Shown here: piece after piece, positions 8,553-17,830 of the stretch
How the letters are laid out: every line of letters starts with the position of its first letter
Position numbering within the stretch: position 1 is the stretch's first letter
Source: JACZST01 sp964195155
GTDB lineage: Bacteria > Actinomycetota > Acidimicrobiia > Spongiisociales > UBA5794
Length of the DNA stretch: 64,000 bases
Assembly (NCBI GenBank): GCA_964195155.1
Contig: CAXMOP010000079.1
Location: 1 to 64,000 of the forward strand
Direction of reading: 5' to 3'
Notes under the pieces: generated by a model
The model's database searches: none
What the model saw: the letters and a program-made list of their open reading frames with translations, nothing else
Told to the model about the DNA's origin: nothing
Program-made: the position numbers and the translations under genes

Positions 8553-9416
8553 GTGCCCAGCTTCGAGCCACCCACACCGATCGACCTCAGACGCACCCTC
8601 GCGGCGATCGGGATCAGGGATTGGAAGGAGGGCGCCGCCTGGTGGACGGTAACGACATCGGCCGGCTCGGCGACCGTGGCAATCGAGTCGGGCAACGGCG
8701 CCGTCGAGGCAACCGCGTGGGGGAAAGGAGCCGACGAGGTGCTCGAGCGGATCCCTCGCCTTCTCGGCTTCGACGATGATCCCGACGCCTTCGATGCCCG
8801 CGAACTCCGCGAGGTGCATCGGCGGTCGCTTGGTCTGCGGCTCGGGTCTACCGGTGCGGTGTTTCCCGTGCTTGCCAGGGCCATTCTCGCTCAAGTCGTT
8901 ACGAGTGTTGAGGCCAGATCGTCACACCGGGGCCTGGTACGGGCGTTTGGCGCGCCGGCACCAGGACCGAGGGCCGATCTCCTGGTGCCGCCGACACCGG
9001 AGGCGATTGCCGCATTGGGATACGAAGACCTGCATCGGCTCGGCATCGAGCGAAGGCGGGCAGAGACCTTGTTGGAATCGGCACGGCGCGCGAAACGGCT
9101 TGACGAGATCATGGCCATGGATCGTGACGCGGCCGATCGGCGCCTCACCGCGGTGCGAGGAATTGGCGCCTGGACGGCGGCGATCGTGATGGGCGAAGCA
9201 TGGGGCGATCGCGACGCCGTGATGGTCGGCGACTACAACCTGCCGTCGGAGGTCACCTGGGCCCTGCGCGGTCAACGACAGGGGACCGACGACGAGATGC
9301 TCGAGTTGCTCGAGCCGTTCCGGCCCAATCGCCGGCGGGCGCTGTTGCTGATCAAACAATCCGGGATCACGCCTCCCCGCCATGGCCCAAAAACGCCGAT
9401 CAGGCGACACCTGTAG
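8553..9416 (+). CDS. AlkA-type DNA-3-methyladenine glycosylase (HhH-GPD)
   Basis: 287 residues from GTG 8553. The C-terminal half contains the helix-hairpin-helix RGIGAWTAAIVMGEAWG and the glycosylase catalytic Asp in VMVGDYNLP, the arrangement of AlkA (HhH-GPD superfamily). The N-terminal part resembles the AlkA N domain. The expected activity is excision of alkylated purines. The open frame extends far upstream but there it only shadows the TPM gene; GTG 8553 leaves 40 bp to the divergent TPM start. No Fe-S cysteines are present, which argues against Nth/MutY. Confidence 0.88.
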   Translation: MPSFEPPTPIDLRRTLAAIGIRDWKEGAAWWTVTTSAGSATVAIESGNGAVEATAWGKGADEVLERIPRLLGFDDDPDAFDARELREVHRRSLGLRLGSTGAVFPVLARAILAQVVTSVEARSSHRGLVRAFGAPAPGPRADLLVPPTPEAIAALGYEDLHRLGIERRRAETLLESARRAKRLDEIMAMDRDAADRRLTAVRGIGAWTAAIVMGEAWGDRDAVMVGDYNLPSEVTWALRGQRQGTDDEMLELLEPFRPNRRRALLLIKQSGITPPRHGPKTPIRRHL

Positions 9417-9698
9417 CGGCGCGACTCCTTGCCTCCCCTCGCTGGGTGTCATGGTCGAGTCGGTGTCACTCAGCAGCAGGGGTTCGTTTCGTCTCCTTAC
9501 TCCGGTCGAACCGCCCTCATTTCAGGGTCGGCGAGGTATGCAAGGAGGGGGCGGCAGACGGCCTCGGAGGGGTCGAGGCCGTCGAGGTCTCGGACATCAT
9601 GTTCGCACCCATCATCGTCGCATGGGCGACGTTTGTGCCCTGGTTTGTCCACTGAACGGCGTTCCTCGGCAGAGACAAGCGACCCGTAGAGGTTGACA

Positions 9699-10931
9699 AT
9701 GAACCGCACAGCCTTTGCCGCGACTGCCCTGGCCGTCGTCGCCGTCATAACCGTCGGTGGCGTTTTCGGCGTTGTCGCCGGCCGTTCGACCCCGAGCCAG
9801 GATTCCTCTGCCGTGATTGCCTTGAGACCTCCGACCACGGCAGCGCCGGCACCAACGGAGGTCGAGCTCCCACGCGAGCTGGTCGCCGTAACCGGAGCGT
9901 GGCCGACGGATTGGACCCGGCGCACCATCGACCTGGGCGAGCTGAAGATCGGGCTCAATGCGAGTGACCCGCGTGATCTGATCCGACCACTCGACCAGCC
10001 AACCTATGAGTCGATCGAGTCGGCGGACCAATGGTTGATCGATCGGGAGATCGGTGTGTCCCTCGAGCTCAGCGGAGTTGCCCGCTTCTATCCATTGCGG
10101 ATCTTGACATCACACGAGATCGTGAACGACGAGCTCGACGGCGTGCCATTTGCGGTCACCTACTGTCCGTTGTGCAACACGGCGGTGGCATTCGACCGGC
10201 GGGTCGACGGTGAGGTTCTTCGCTTTGGCGTCTCCGGTCTCCTCCGTAATTCGGATCTGGTGATGTGGGATGACCAGACGGTGTCCCTGTGGCAGCAGAT
10301 CACCGGCGAGGGCATCGTCGGCTCACTGGCGGGCGTGCAGCTCGAGGCCTTCCCGACCGCCACCGTTCGGTGGGGTGACTTCAAGATCAGCCACCCCGAC
10401 GGCGAATCGCTGTCCCAAGACACCGGCTTCTCCTTCAACTACGGATCAAACTCCTACGTCGGCTACTCGGACCGCGCCGCGCCGATCGGACGGTTCTTCG
10501 ACGCACCACTCGACGACCGGTTCCCGGCCCTCGATCGGGTCGTCGGCGTCCGGGTCGCCGACGACACGAAGGCTTACCCGTTTTCGGTCATCGACGAGAA
10601 GCGAGCCATCAACGACGAGCTGGGCGGCGTCCCCATCGCCGTGTGGTGGGTAGACACGGACTCGGCCGACAACTTCGACGGTGCGCGCGTCGGCGGCGGC
10701 GAATCGATCGGAACCGGGATCGCATTTCTGAGAGAGATCGAGGACCAACTGTTGACCTTCGCCCCGCTCGGGGCTGACACCTTCGTCGACAGCGAGACCG
10801 GCAGCACCTGGAGCCTGTTCGGCGAGGCGCTCGACGGCCCCCTAGCCGGTACCCAGCTCGAGCTTGCGCTGCATCAGAACGAGTTCTGGTTCGCCTGGTC
10901 GACGTTCAACCCCAGCTCGCCGGTCTACTAG
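9699..10931 (+). CDS. DUF3179 domain-containing exported protein
   Basis: 410 residues from ATG 9699, chosen over TTG 9693 because AGAGG (9688-9692) sits 6 nt upstream. An N-terminal signal or anchor helix (TALAVVAVITVGGVFGVVAG) leads into a DUF3179 domain: HEIVNDELDGVPFAVTYCPL with CPLCNTA, FGVSGLLRNSDLVMWD, then a second half AYPFSVIDEKRAINDELGG that repeats the first motif. The CPLC cysteines are conserved in the family, whose biochemical role is unknown. It stands alone, downstream of 280 bp without a convincing gene. Confidence 0.85.
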   Translation: MNRTAFAATALAVVAVITVGGVFGVVAGRSTPSQDSSAVIALRPPTTAAPAPTEVELPRELVAVTGAWPTDWTRRTIDLGELKIGLNASDPRDLIRPLDQPTYESIESADQWLIDREIGVSLELSGVARFYPLRILTSHEIVNDELDGVPFAVTYCPLCNTAVAFDRRVDGEVLRFGVSGLLRNSDLVMWDDQTVSLWQQITGEGIVGSLAGVQLEAFPTATVRWGDFKISHPDGESLSQDTGFSFNYGSNSYVGYSDRAAPIGRFFDAPLDDRFPALDRVVGVRVADDTKAYPFSVIDEKRAINDELGGVPIAVWWVDTDSADNFDGARVGGGESIGTGIAFLREIEDQLLTFAPLGADTFVDSETGSTWSLFGEALDGPLAGTQLELALHQNEFWFAWSTFNPSSPVY

Positions 10932-11302
10932 TAGGGGCAGGGCTGAGGGCTTGAGTGGGATAGCGGGTCACATCGTCCGTTGGAATGTTTGGTGGGTGGG
11001 GTCGACAGGTCATTCGTAGGACAACACCGGTGCGTGCGTCAGCCGGTTAGGGGGTCAGACCTCACCCTGGTCTCAGGCGGTTCGGGGTAACTGTTGGAAG
11101 ACTTGGCGGGCGACGTAGCGTTTCAGGCTGCGGCTAGATCGGACGCCCTTCGGGTAGTCGCTGGCTATTTCCGTGGTCTACGGGAACCCACGCCCGGTAT
11201 CTGCGACTGCGTGTGAAACGTTGGTTGCACCGATGGAGAAGGTACGTCTCGGGTGCGACGCGGCCTCGGTCATCAACCCCCAGGCGGTAGCCTCCCATCA
11301 CC
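10932..11302. other. Non-coding stretch with possible transposase relic
   Basis: 371 bp between DUF3179 and the M20 gene. Apart from the possible 35-codon leftward relic at 11073-11177 I see no gene, RNA or strong hairpin. Composition is lower in GC than the flanking operons, which together with the M20 gene suggests an inserted patch. Confidence 0.5.
11073..11177 (-). pseudogene. Possible C-terminal remnant of an IS110-like transposase
   Basis: Read leftwards, 34 codons end in SLKRYVARQVFQQLPRTA and a TGA stop. A basic R-x-LKRYxAR helix at the very C-terminus is typical of some actinobacterial IS110-family transposases. An in-frame TAG precedes the segment, so no complete gene exists. The match is short and from memory; it could be chance. 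Confidence 0.3.
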
Positions 11303-12475
11303 ATGGGAGCAGGTCGGTCGGAAGGTATACACGAGACGATGAAGAGCTGGCGGCATGAGATTCACTCGTCCCCGGGCATTCGGTTCGCTGTCGAGGAGAC
11401 GGCCGCCAGAGTCGCTTCGGTCTTGGACTCGGTAGGTGTTGAGGTGACAGAGGGTGTTGGCGTGACTGGTGTCATCGGTCGTTTGCGAAGAGGTTCGGCC
11501 GCGCGAGGCATCGGCCTACGTGCCGATATGGATGCCCTCCCAATCCAATCCACCAGCGACGTCCCATATCGGTCCCAAATCCACGGCCAACACCACGGTT
11601 GTGGTCATGACGGTCATACCGCGATGTTGCTCGGAGCAGCGGCGACTCTTGCCGACACCGGCGCATTCGACGGGTCGGTGCACTTCATCTTCCAGCCGAA
11701 TGAGGAAGAAGGACACGGTGCGCAAGCCATGATCGATGATGGCCTCTTCGAGCGGTGGCAGATCGATGAGGTATACGGCATGCACTGCGCCCCGAGCATC
11801 CCTGCCGGCCATTTCTCGTTGCGATCGGGCCCAATGATGACCTTCGAGGACAACTTCGTGATCGAATTGGACGGGCGCGGCGGCCATTCATCCGCACCGC
11901 ACATGGGCAACGATCCAATGATTGCCGCAGCTCAGATTGTTTCAGCGCTGCAGACCGTGGTTTCCCGGTCGCTGAGCCCACTGGAGTCGGGAGTCATCTC
12001 GGTCACAGAGTTGACCACGGACGGCTCGCGCAATGTAATCCCATCGAGAGTGACGATTAAGGGAGACACTCGTGGCTACAACGATGGCGTCCAGGAGATG
12101 ATCGAGGCACGGATGGGCGATATTGTCGCCGGGGTCAGTGCAGCCAACGGAATTGGTCACTCGTTCGACTACAGCCACGAGTTTGTTGCCGTGGTCAACA
12201 CGCCGGATGAGACAGATTGGGCTGTCCGTGCCGCAGTCGACGTTGTTGGAGACGAGGCCGTCGATGACGACTGTGAGCCGAGCACCGGCTCGGAGGATTT
12301 TGCGCGGATGCTTGCGCATCGCCCTGGTTGTTACGTGCTGATCGGCAATGGGACTGATGGCTCCCACGGTCTGCCCTGGCACAACCCTGGCTTCGACTTC
12401 AATGACGACATCCTCGGCATTGGTGCCGACTACTGGGCGACTTTGACGGAGAAGCGTCTCCCGATTTCGGGCTGA
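11303..12475 (+). CDS. M20 family amidohydrolase (hippurate hydrolase/IAA-amino acid hydrolase type)
   Basis: 390 residues. Metal ligands of the M20D subfamily are visible: HHGCGHDGHTAML (Cys and His ligands), NEEEGHGA (catalytic/ligand Glu) and the C-terminal HGLPWHNPGFDFND. The dimerisation lid lies at about residues 180-300. Members remove acyl or aminoacyl groups from N-acyl amino acids using two Zn or Mn ions. ATG 11303 is used; ATG 11339 (MKSWRHEIH) would still keep all motifs. Codon use has more A/T at third positions than neighbours, and a possible transposase relic lies just upstream, so transfer is likely. Not close to the second M20 gene at 62.5 kb. Confidence 0.88.
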   Translation: MGAGRSEGIHETMKSWRHEIHSSPGIRFAVEETAARVASVLDSVGVEVTEGVGVTGVIGRLRRGSAARGIGLRADMDALPIQSTSDVPYRSQIHGQHHGCGHDGHTAMLLGAAATLADTGAFDGSVHFIFQPNEEEGHGAQAMIDDGLFERWQIDEVYGMHCAPSIPAGHFSLRSGPMMTFEDNFVIELDGRGGHSSAPHMGNDPMIAAAQIVSALQTVVSRSLSPLESGVISVTELTTDGSRNVIPSRVTIKGDTRGYNDGVQEMIEARMGDIVAGVSAANGIGHSFDYSHEFVAVVNTPDETDWAVRAAVDVVGDEAVDDDCEPSTGSEDFARMLAHRPGCYVLIGNGTDGSHGLPWHNPGFDFNDDILGIGADYWATLTEKRLPISG

Positions 12476-12997
12476 TAGGCGGGGGGATTTCGTTATTCCA
12501 CATGCTCCCACCCATCGTCCCTGCCGGTTCTAGTGCGAATGTCGAAGGCCACCAAGGTGGTTGCAGCCTGTCGTTCTGTGCAGCTCTCGTGCTTTCCTGA
12601 ATCGAAGATCTCCCTACGCCCATCTCCGCTCGGCGAGGGACGTCGCGACCCGATAGAACATCGCGAGCGTTGTTAGGTCTTTGCGACGTAAGTGGCGACG
12701 AGGGGAGACCGCTCAAACGATTGCCCAGAGCACATCCGTGAGGATCCGCCACCGCGATCCGATTCGAAATCGGCCTCCTCATGGCGGGCCGAGGCCTACA
12801 GCCCGATCGGCAGCTGATCCCCGAACCGATCACCCGATCTGATCAATAGACCACCATTTCCGAGAGTGCGCTGTCACGGCACACCTCGGAGCGCGGGGAG
12901 TTCCCCGAGAGTCGAGTGGGCTGCGGCCCGCAGATCGGGCTTGGCGTGCGGGTCTGGAGCCTCGGCCGCGATCGAGCTGTCCGGTAGCATCGAGGGA
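12476..12997. other. Intergenic stretch without recognisable gene
   Basis: 522 bp of mixed composition. Reading frames present on both strands lack family features and have unlikely codon use. It should contain the promoter of the cyclase/ATPase regulator. No tRNA, strong terminator or repeat was found. Confidence 0.5.
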
Positions 12998-15814
12998 ATG
13001 ACGACTAGTGAGCAACTGCCCTCGGGTCAGGTCACCTTTCTCTTCACCGACATTCAGGGCAGTACGCAGCTTTGGGATTCGTTTCCCGATGAGATGCGGG
13101 CGGCCCTGGAGGCACACAACCAGATCATGGACGATGCCATCGCCGCGGCCGGCGGGTCGATCGTCAAGGACACCGGCGACGGCATCTTCGCAGCGTTCCC
13201 TTCTGCCTCATACGCCGTTGTCGCCGCAGTGGACGCCCAGACCCGGCTAACCGGACACGACTGGGACCCCGTCATCGGATCACTCGAGGTGCGGATGGCG
13301 CTTCACACCGACAACGCCGAGGCAGTCCTGGGCGACTACCACGGGCCGGCCATCAACCGGGTTGCCCGAATCGAAGCCGCCGGTCACGGTGGACAGATCC
13401 TGCTCTCCGACGCGGCCCGGCAGGTCGCAGCCGCGGCACTCCCCGCTGACGTTGAATTGCTCGAGTTGGGAACCCACCGGTTACGGGGGCTGAGCGAACC
13501 GGAGACCATCCATCAGCTCGCAATTCCCGGACTCCGTTCGACCTTTCCGCCGCTGCGTACCGCGTCGGTCGCGGTGGGCCGCCTGCCCGACTTCGCAACC
13601 TCGTTTGTGGGCCGTCTCGATGACATCGAACAGATCGCAAGACAACTGTCCGACGACGATTGCCGGGTGTTGACCGCGCTCGGTCCCGGCGGAATCGGCA
13701 AGACCCGGCTTTCGGTGGAGGCGGCACGCAGCTTCGGGGAGGTGTCGGGGCTAGTAGCCCACTTTGTGTCGTTGGCAGCGGTGCCAAGCCCCGAGGCGAT
13801 TATCAAAGAGATCGCCGACAGCCTGAATTTTACCATCGATCTCCACGTCGCAGGAACCGTCGACGAGACCACCCAGGTGATCGACCTGCTCCAGAACCAA
13901 CGGATGGTGCTCATCCTCGACAACTTCGAACACCTCCTTCTTGGTGCCGGTCTGGTGACCCAGATCGTCGAGTCGGCACCGAATATCAAGGTGCTGGTCA
14001 CCAGCAGGGAGCGGCTCGGAATCGGAAGCGAGTGGGTCTACGAGGTGAGTGGTCTCGAAGTCGAGGCCGTTCCGGGAGAGGATCGTGAGTCCGAAGCGGT
14101 GACACTCTTCATCGACCGGGCCCGACGCGCCGGCGCCACCATCGCCGAGGAGGGCAAGGGCGATGTGGGTGCCCTGTGCGGACTGCTGGGCGGGATGCCG
14201 CTCGCCATCGAGCTGGCGGCAGCATGGGCCCCGGCGCTGCCGGTGCGCGACATCGCACACGAGGTGCAGGCCAACCTCGACTTCCTCAGCGGAGCGCGTG
14301 CCGATGTGCCGGAGCGTCACCACAGCATCAGAGCGGCCTTCGACTATTCCTGGAGCCGCCTGCCTGCCGCCCTCAGAGACGCCTTCGCCGGCCTCGCCAT
14401 CTTCCCGGCACCGTTTACCCGGGACGCTGCCGCAGCTGTGGCGGGGACGACGCTGCCGACGCTGTTGGAGCTGATGAACAAGTCGCTGCTGCGCCGCACC
14501 GAGCTCGATAGCTACGACATCCATCCGCTGCTGCGCGAGTTCGGCCTCGAACACCTCGGCGACGAACGAGTGTCAGCGTCTCGCAACCATGCCGAGTATT
14601 ACCTAGGCCGCTTCCTCGAACGAGAAGACCGGCTGCGAGGCAGCGTGGAGCAGATCGAGATCAAGGATGAGATCGCCCTCGAGCTCGGGAACCTCAGGCA
14701 GGCCACCCGGTGGAGCGTGGCGAACCAATCGTCCGAGGAGGTCGTGGCGATCCTGAACGCCCTGAATCCCTTCTACTTCCTCTACAGCTGGGCTGAGGGC
14801 ATCGACCACTTCGAAGAGATCGCCGATGCGGCCGAGACGATGCTCGGCGTCGAGTCAGCGCTCGATGATGCGCGCTACCTGTGGGCGCAGACGTTCGCGA
14901 TGTTGTCGCTGGCCAGTTTGGGAGACGTCGATCGAGTCACCGAGGTATGCGCCCGCCTGCTCCCACACTGGGAAGCGATAGGCGGCGTCGGTCTGACCAC
15001 GTGTCTCGTCGCGCTGGGCATAGCCGCCGAGGAGCGGGGTGACCTGGCAGAAGCAAGGAGCCTGTTCGAACGCGCTGCCGAGATCGGTTTCGATTCCGAC
15101 GGGTTGCTCGAGGTCGAGCACGCCGCCTGGTACGGGTGGGTCATCTTCGAGCAGGGTGAGGTCGGGCGGGCGCAGGAGATCTTCCAGGAAGGACTCGACG
15201 TCGCCGTTGCCGACAACACCTACCCGGGGCGGGCGTATCTCCTGAGCAAGCTCGGTGTGGCCGCCGATGGTCTTGGAAACCATGAGGAGGCGGCGCAGTA
15301 TCACCTCGAGGGCCGAGAGATCTTCGTCAAGACCGGAGACCTCGGGGGTCAGGGATACACACTGTCCCGTCTCAGCTGGACCTACTGGCTGATGGGTGAC
15401 TACGTCAGGGCAAAGCGTCACGGCGAGGAAGGCCTGGAGAACTTCGAGGAGATCAACCATCGCTGGGGAGTTGCGGCTTCCTGGTGCCGGATCGGGATGG
15501 CCGAACTCGGTCTCGGCAACGTCGAAGCCGCAGCCGAGGCGTTCCGCACCGGCATGGAGTCGGCGCGTCGGCACAAGATGCAAACCCTCGTCTATTACGC
15601 GTTGATGGGAATGGGAAGAGTGTTTGCGGCGGAGGGTAAGACCGACGCCGCGGTGCGCCTCCTCGTCCACAACGTCCAAGCGCCGCAAAACCCGTACGTC
15701 GAGCTGGCACAGGAAGCGCTGGATGATCTGTCCCCTCAGGCGACCGAAGAGATGCGACTCGCTGGAGGCGAAATGACGCTCGATGACGCCGTCGCCCTCG
15801 CATCCGAGGATTGA
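12998..15814 (+). CDS. Class III nucleotidyl cyclase domain / STAND ATPase / TPR regulator
   Basis: 938 residues from ATG 12998 (GAGGGA just upstream). Residues 11-180 are a class III adenylate/guanylate cyclase catalytic domain: metal Asp18 in FLFTDIQGSTQLW, KDTGDG (Asp61), and AINRVAR with transition-state Asn/Arg near 120-124. An NB-ARC/STAND ATPase follows, with GPGGIGKT at 229-236, Walker B LILDNFEHLL, TSRERLG and GGMPLAIELAA. The C-terminal 400 residues are TPR-like helical repeats. Mycobacterial relatives of this layout end in a LuxR HTH; none is seen here. It probably converts a bound signal into cNMP or protein interaction. It lies alone beside the transferred-looking M20 patch. A truncated paralogue is at 43.7 kb. 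Confidence 0.9.
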   Translation: MTTSEQLPSGQVTFLFTDIQGSTQLWDSFPDEMRAALEAHNQIMDDAIAAAGGSIVKDTGDGIFAAFPSASYAVVAAVDAQTRLTGHDWDPVIGSLEVRMALHTDNAEAVLGDYHGPAINRVARIEAAGHGGQILLSDAARQVAAAALPADVELLELGTHRLRGLSEPETIHQLAIPGLRSTFPPLRTASVAVGRLPDFATSFVGRLDDIEQIARQLSDDDCRVLTALGPGGIGKTRLSVEAARSFGEVSGLVAHFVSLAAVPSPEAIIKEIADSLNFTIDLHVAGTVDETTQVIDLLQNQRMVLILDNFEHLLLGAGLVTQIVESAPNIKVLVTSRERLGIGSEWVYEVSGLEVEAVPGEDRESEAVTLFIDRARRAGATIAEEGKGDVGALCGLLGGMPLAIELAAAWAPALPVRDIAHEVQANLDFLSGARADVPERHHSIRAAFDYSWSRLPAALRDAFAGLAIFPAPFTRDAAAAVAGTTLPTLLELMNKSLLRRTELDSYDIHPLLREFGLEHLGDERVSASRNHAEYYLGRFLEREDRLRGSVEQIEIKDEIALELGNLRQATRWSVANQSSEEVVAILNALNPFYFLYSWAEGIDHFEEIADAAETMLGVESALDDARYLWAQTFAMLSLASLGDVDRVTEVCARLLPHWEAIGGVGLTTCLVALGIAAEERGDLAEARSLFERAAEIGFDSDGLLEVEHAAWYGWVIFEQGEVGRAQEIFQEGLDVAVADNTYPGRAYLLSKLGVAADGLGNHEEAAQYHLEGREIFVKTGDLGGQGYTLSRLSWTYWLMGDYVRAKRHGEEGLENFEEINHRWGVAASWCRIGMAELGLGNVEAAAEAFRTGMESARRHKMQTLVYYALMGMGRVFAAEGKTDAAVRLLVHNVQAPQNPYVELAQEALDDLSPQATEEMRLAGGEMTLDDAVALASED

Positions 15815-16135
15815 CCAACTTCTGAGCAACCCCCACCCCCGATCACCCTCTCCGGTCCCGGGCGGGACCACCACCCAGAATCCTGGAACAACCACCCACC
15901 GTCCACCAAACCGGCGGCGGATTACCCACATATCCTCACTTCCCGGGCGGTCCATCGAGGAACATTCGCGCACGCTGGTCCCTTAGGCGGGACTCGCACC
16001 GGGCGGGAGAATCAGGGCGAGAAACAGGGGGGAGAAACGCGGATCTCACACCCTCCACCCGGAAGTGGGCCGAAGACACCGGTCAAGACACATCTGGAGC
16101 GGCCGTTCCCGCCTCTTTGGTAGCGTGGCCGCAAC
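15815..16135. other. Intergenic stretch upstream of small membrane protein
   Basis: 321 bp without a supportable gene. It holds C-rich, then G-rich runs (GGGCGGGACC and AGGCGGGACT repeats in opposite sense) but no clear terminator or RNA. Confidence 0.45.
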
Positions 16136-16579
16136 ATGCTCAGAGACTGGCTGCTGTTCCTGCACATCGTGTCGGTTGTCGTGTACCTCGGTGGCGCGGT
16201 GACGATCACCATCCAGGCAACGGGCGCGGCCGGGATCCCGCGTCAATTCCTGAGACTTGCCAAGCAGGCCGACCGAGCGATCGGTATCGGGGCGGTGCTC
16301 ACGCTGCTGACCGGCGTCGGGCTCGTCGTGGAGAGCGACTTCTGGAGCTTCTCCATGTTCTTCGTCTGGTTCGGCATCGGCGCTCTGGTGTTGTCGGGTG
16401 CGGTTGACGGGTTGTACACACGCAGAAAGACCGCCGCGATCGAGGCCGCCATCGACAACGAAGGGCCGGACTCACAAACCGTGACCGGGCATCTTCAGCA
16501 AGTGGTCGTGGTGAACGGCGCTGTGCTCGGGCTCTTGCTCACCGTGATCTGGGCGATGGTCTTCAAGGCCGGCGCGTAG
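16136..16579 (+). CDS. Four-TM integral membrane protein (DUF2269/CopD-like)
   Basis: 147 residues with four predicted membrane helices: LLFLHIVSVVVYLGGAVTI, IGIGAVLTLLTGVGLVV, SMFFVWFGIGALVLSGAV and VVVVNGAVLGLLLTVIWAMVF. The leading WLLFLHIVSVVVYLGG helix with a central His is the signature of DUF2269 and CopD-like membrane proteins, some of which bind haem or copper. No partner gene is nearby. The gene converges with the SAM synthetase gene, leaving 3 bp between the stops. Function unknown. Confidence 0.65.
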   Translation: MLRDWLLFLHIVSVVVYLGGAVTITIQATGAAGIPRQFLRLAKQADRAIGIGAVLTLLTGVGLVVESDFWSFSMFFVWFGIGALVLSGAVDGLYTRRKTAAIEAAIDNEGPDSQTVTGHLQQVVVVNGAVLGLLLTVIWAMVFKAGA

Positions 16580-16582
16580 ACC

Positions 16583-17737
16583 TCAATACAGCTCGTACTC
16601 GCCAGCGATGAGCCGGTCGCGGACCCCGTCCCAATCCGCAAGAGAATCAGCGACGATCACCTTCACCGCGGCATCGTCGAGTGCTCCGGCGACCTCGACG
16701 TGGATTGCCTGGGGTTCGGTCACCGAGTGGCCGATCGCCGACAACATCCGCACCGTTGCTTCGGTGGCGTCGGTCTCGGCGGTGACCCGGATTGCAATAT
16801 CGTGGGCCAGGGCGTGATAGGTCTTGCCCACGTGCGCTGCCGGGTTCTTTCCGGCTGCCGCCTCGAGGCTCATGGGGCGGTACGGCGTGATGAGTCCGCC
16901 GAAGCGATTGCCACGGCCGACCTGGCCGTCATCGCCGGCCTCGGCCGACGTACCGGTGAGCGTGAGGTACTGGGCGTTGGCGCTGTCGGCCTCGTTCACC
17001 ATCACCGCCGCGCCATCGCCGAAAACGTCTCTGACCAGAGCCAACGCATCGACCCGCACCCGTTCGACGACGTCGTCGTACGCCGCACGGTTGGCGACAG
17101 CGGTGGCCATGATCGGCACCGCCACCGTCATCGTCACCTCGGAACCGGCGCGGGCGCCCATCACCTTGATGTCGCGCCCGATCGGAACCGAGGTGCGGTA
17201 GCTGTCAGAGTTCAAGTACCGCTCCAACCTCCACACCGCGTCTTCGAGCGGAGAGCGGGGGAGGGATACCGCAGCAAATGAGGTGTCGTTGGCGAGCGGC
17301 GCGTCGGTGTCGTCGCCTTGAGTGACGACATCGGCGAGGTCGATCGATGACGGGTTGAGCCACACCTCGACGTTGAATGCCTCCGCAGAGGCGTCTGGCA
17401 GAATCTCCAACAGTCGGCGCTTGGTATCGACGGCCAGGTCGTCCGGGTTTGGCTCCCAGTCTGATGAGGCGTCGGCCTTGCCGACCATCACCAGTCGCGA
17501 CGGTCTGGTATGGCTTCCGCCACCGAACCCGATGTCGACCGAGCCGGCGGCAAGTACGGCCTTGTCCACGTTGAACGGCTGTACCCGGCCCGTCTTCTCC
17601 AGGTACGTGGCCGCCAGGTCGCGAGCCAACTCCTCGGCGAGGTGATCGCAGATGGTGTCGGGGTGTCCGGTGCCCTTGCGCTCGACGAACTCGACCGGCG
17701 GGTCGTATTGCGAGCGCTGATTGATCGATAGGTTCAT
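16583..17737 (-). CDS. Archaeal-type S-adenosylmethionine synthetase (methionine adenosyltransferase)
   Basis: 384 residues from ATG 17737. The sequence follows the archaeal MAT family (PF01941), not bacterial MetK: VEFVERKGTGHPDTICDHL near the N-terminus, FGGGSHTRPSRL, and GRGNRFGGLITPYRPMSL followed by AAAGKNPAAHVGKTYHALA. It makes SAM from methionine and ATP. The longer open frame upstream has no RBS, whereas GGGGGA lies 3-4 nt before ATG 17737. A 6-bp hairpin (17744-17762) covers part of that RBS. The gene is monocistronic, converging with the small membrane protein and following the nitroreductase by 94 bp. Whether a bacterial metK also exists in the genome cannot be seen. Confidence 0.92.
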   Translation of the reverse strand: MNLSINQRSQYDPPVEFVERKGTGHPDTICDHLAEELARDLAATYLEKTGRVQPFNVDKAVLAAGSVDIGFGGGSHTRPSRLVMVGKADASSDWEPNPDDLAVDTKRRLLEILPDASAEAFNVEVWLNPSSIDLADVVTQGDDTDAPLANDTSFAAVSLPRSPLEDAVWRLERYLNSDSYRTSVPIGRDIKVMGARAGSEVTMTVAVPIMATAVANRAAYDDVVERVRVDALALVRDVFGDGAAVMVNEADSANAQYLTLTGTSAEAGDDGQVGRGNRFGGLITPYRPMSLEAAAGKNPAAHVGKTYHALAHDIAIRVTAETDATEATVRMLSAIGHSVTEPQAIHVEVAGALDDAAVKVIVADSLADWDGVRDRLIAGEYELY

Positions 17738-17743
17738 GGGTCC

Positions 17744-17762
17744 CCCGTGTGGCCGGCACGGG
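17744..17762 (-). promoter_or_regulatory. Leader hairpin next to the SAM synthetase ribosome binding site
   Basis: On the leftward mRNA CCCGUG pairs with CACGGG around a 7-nt loop. The 3' arm runs directly into the G-rich Shine-Dalgarno sequence before the AUG. It may lower translation, but no known SAM riboswitch fold is recognised. Confidence 0.3.
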
Positions 17763-17830
17763 AATCGTACAGGCCTCACCGTCTTCACGGATCGGCTGTG
17801 TCCGGGATCTCAGGGCCGGCGGGCCGCCCG

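Noticed and set aside
9417..9698. Small open frames between the glycosylase and DUF3179 genes
   Set aside because: No start with RBS, no motif; overlapping frames on both strands have similar openness. Not annotated.
12399..12833. 144-codon leftward frame overlapping the M20 end
   Set aside because: Low-complexity, no family and half antisense to the M20 gene.
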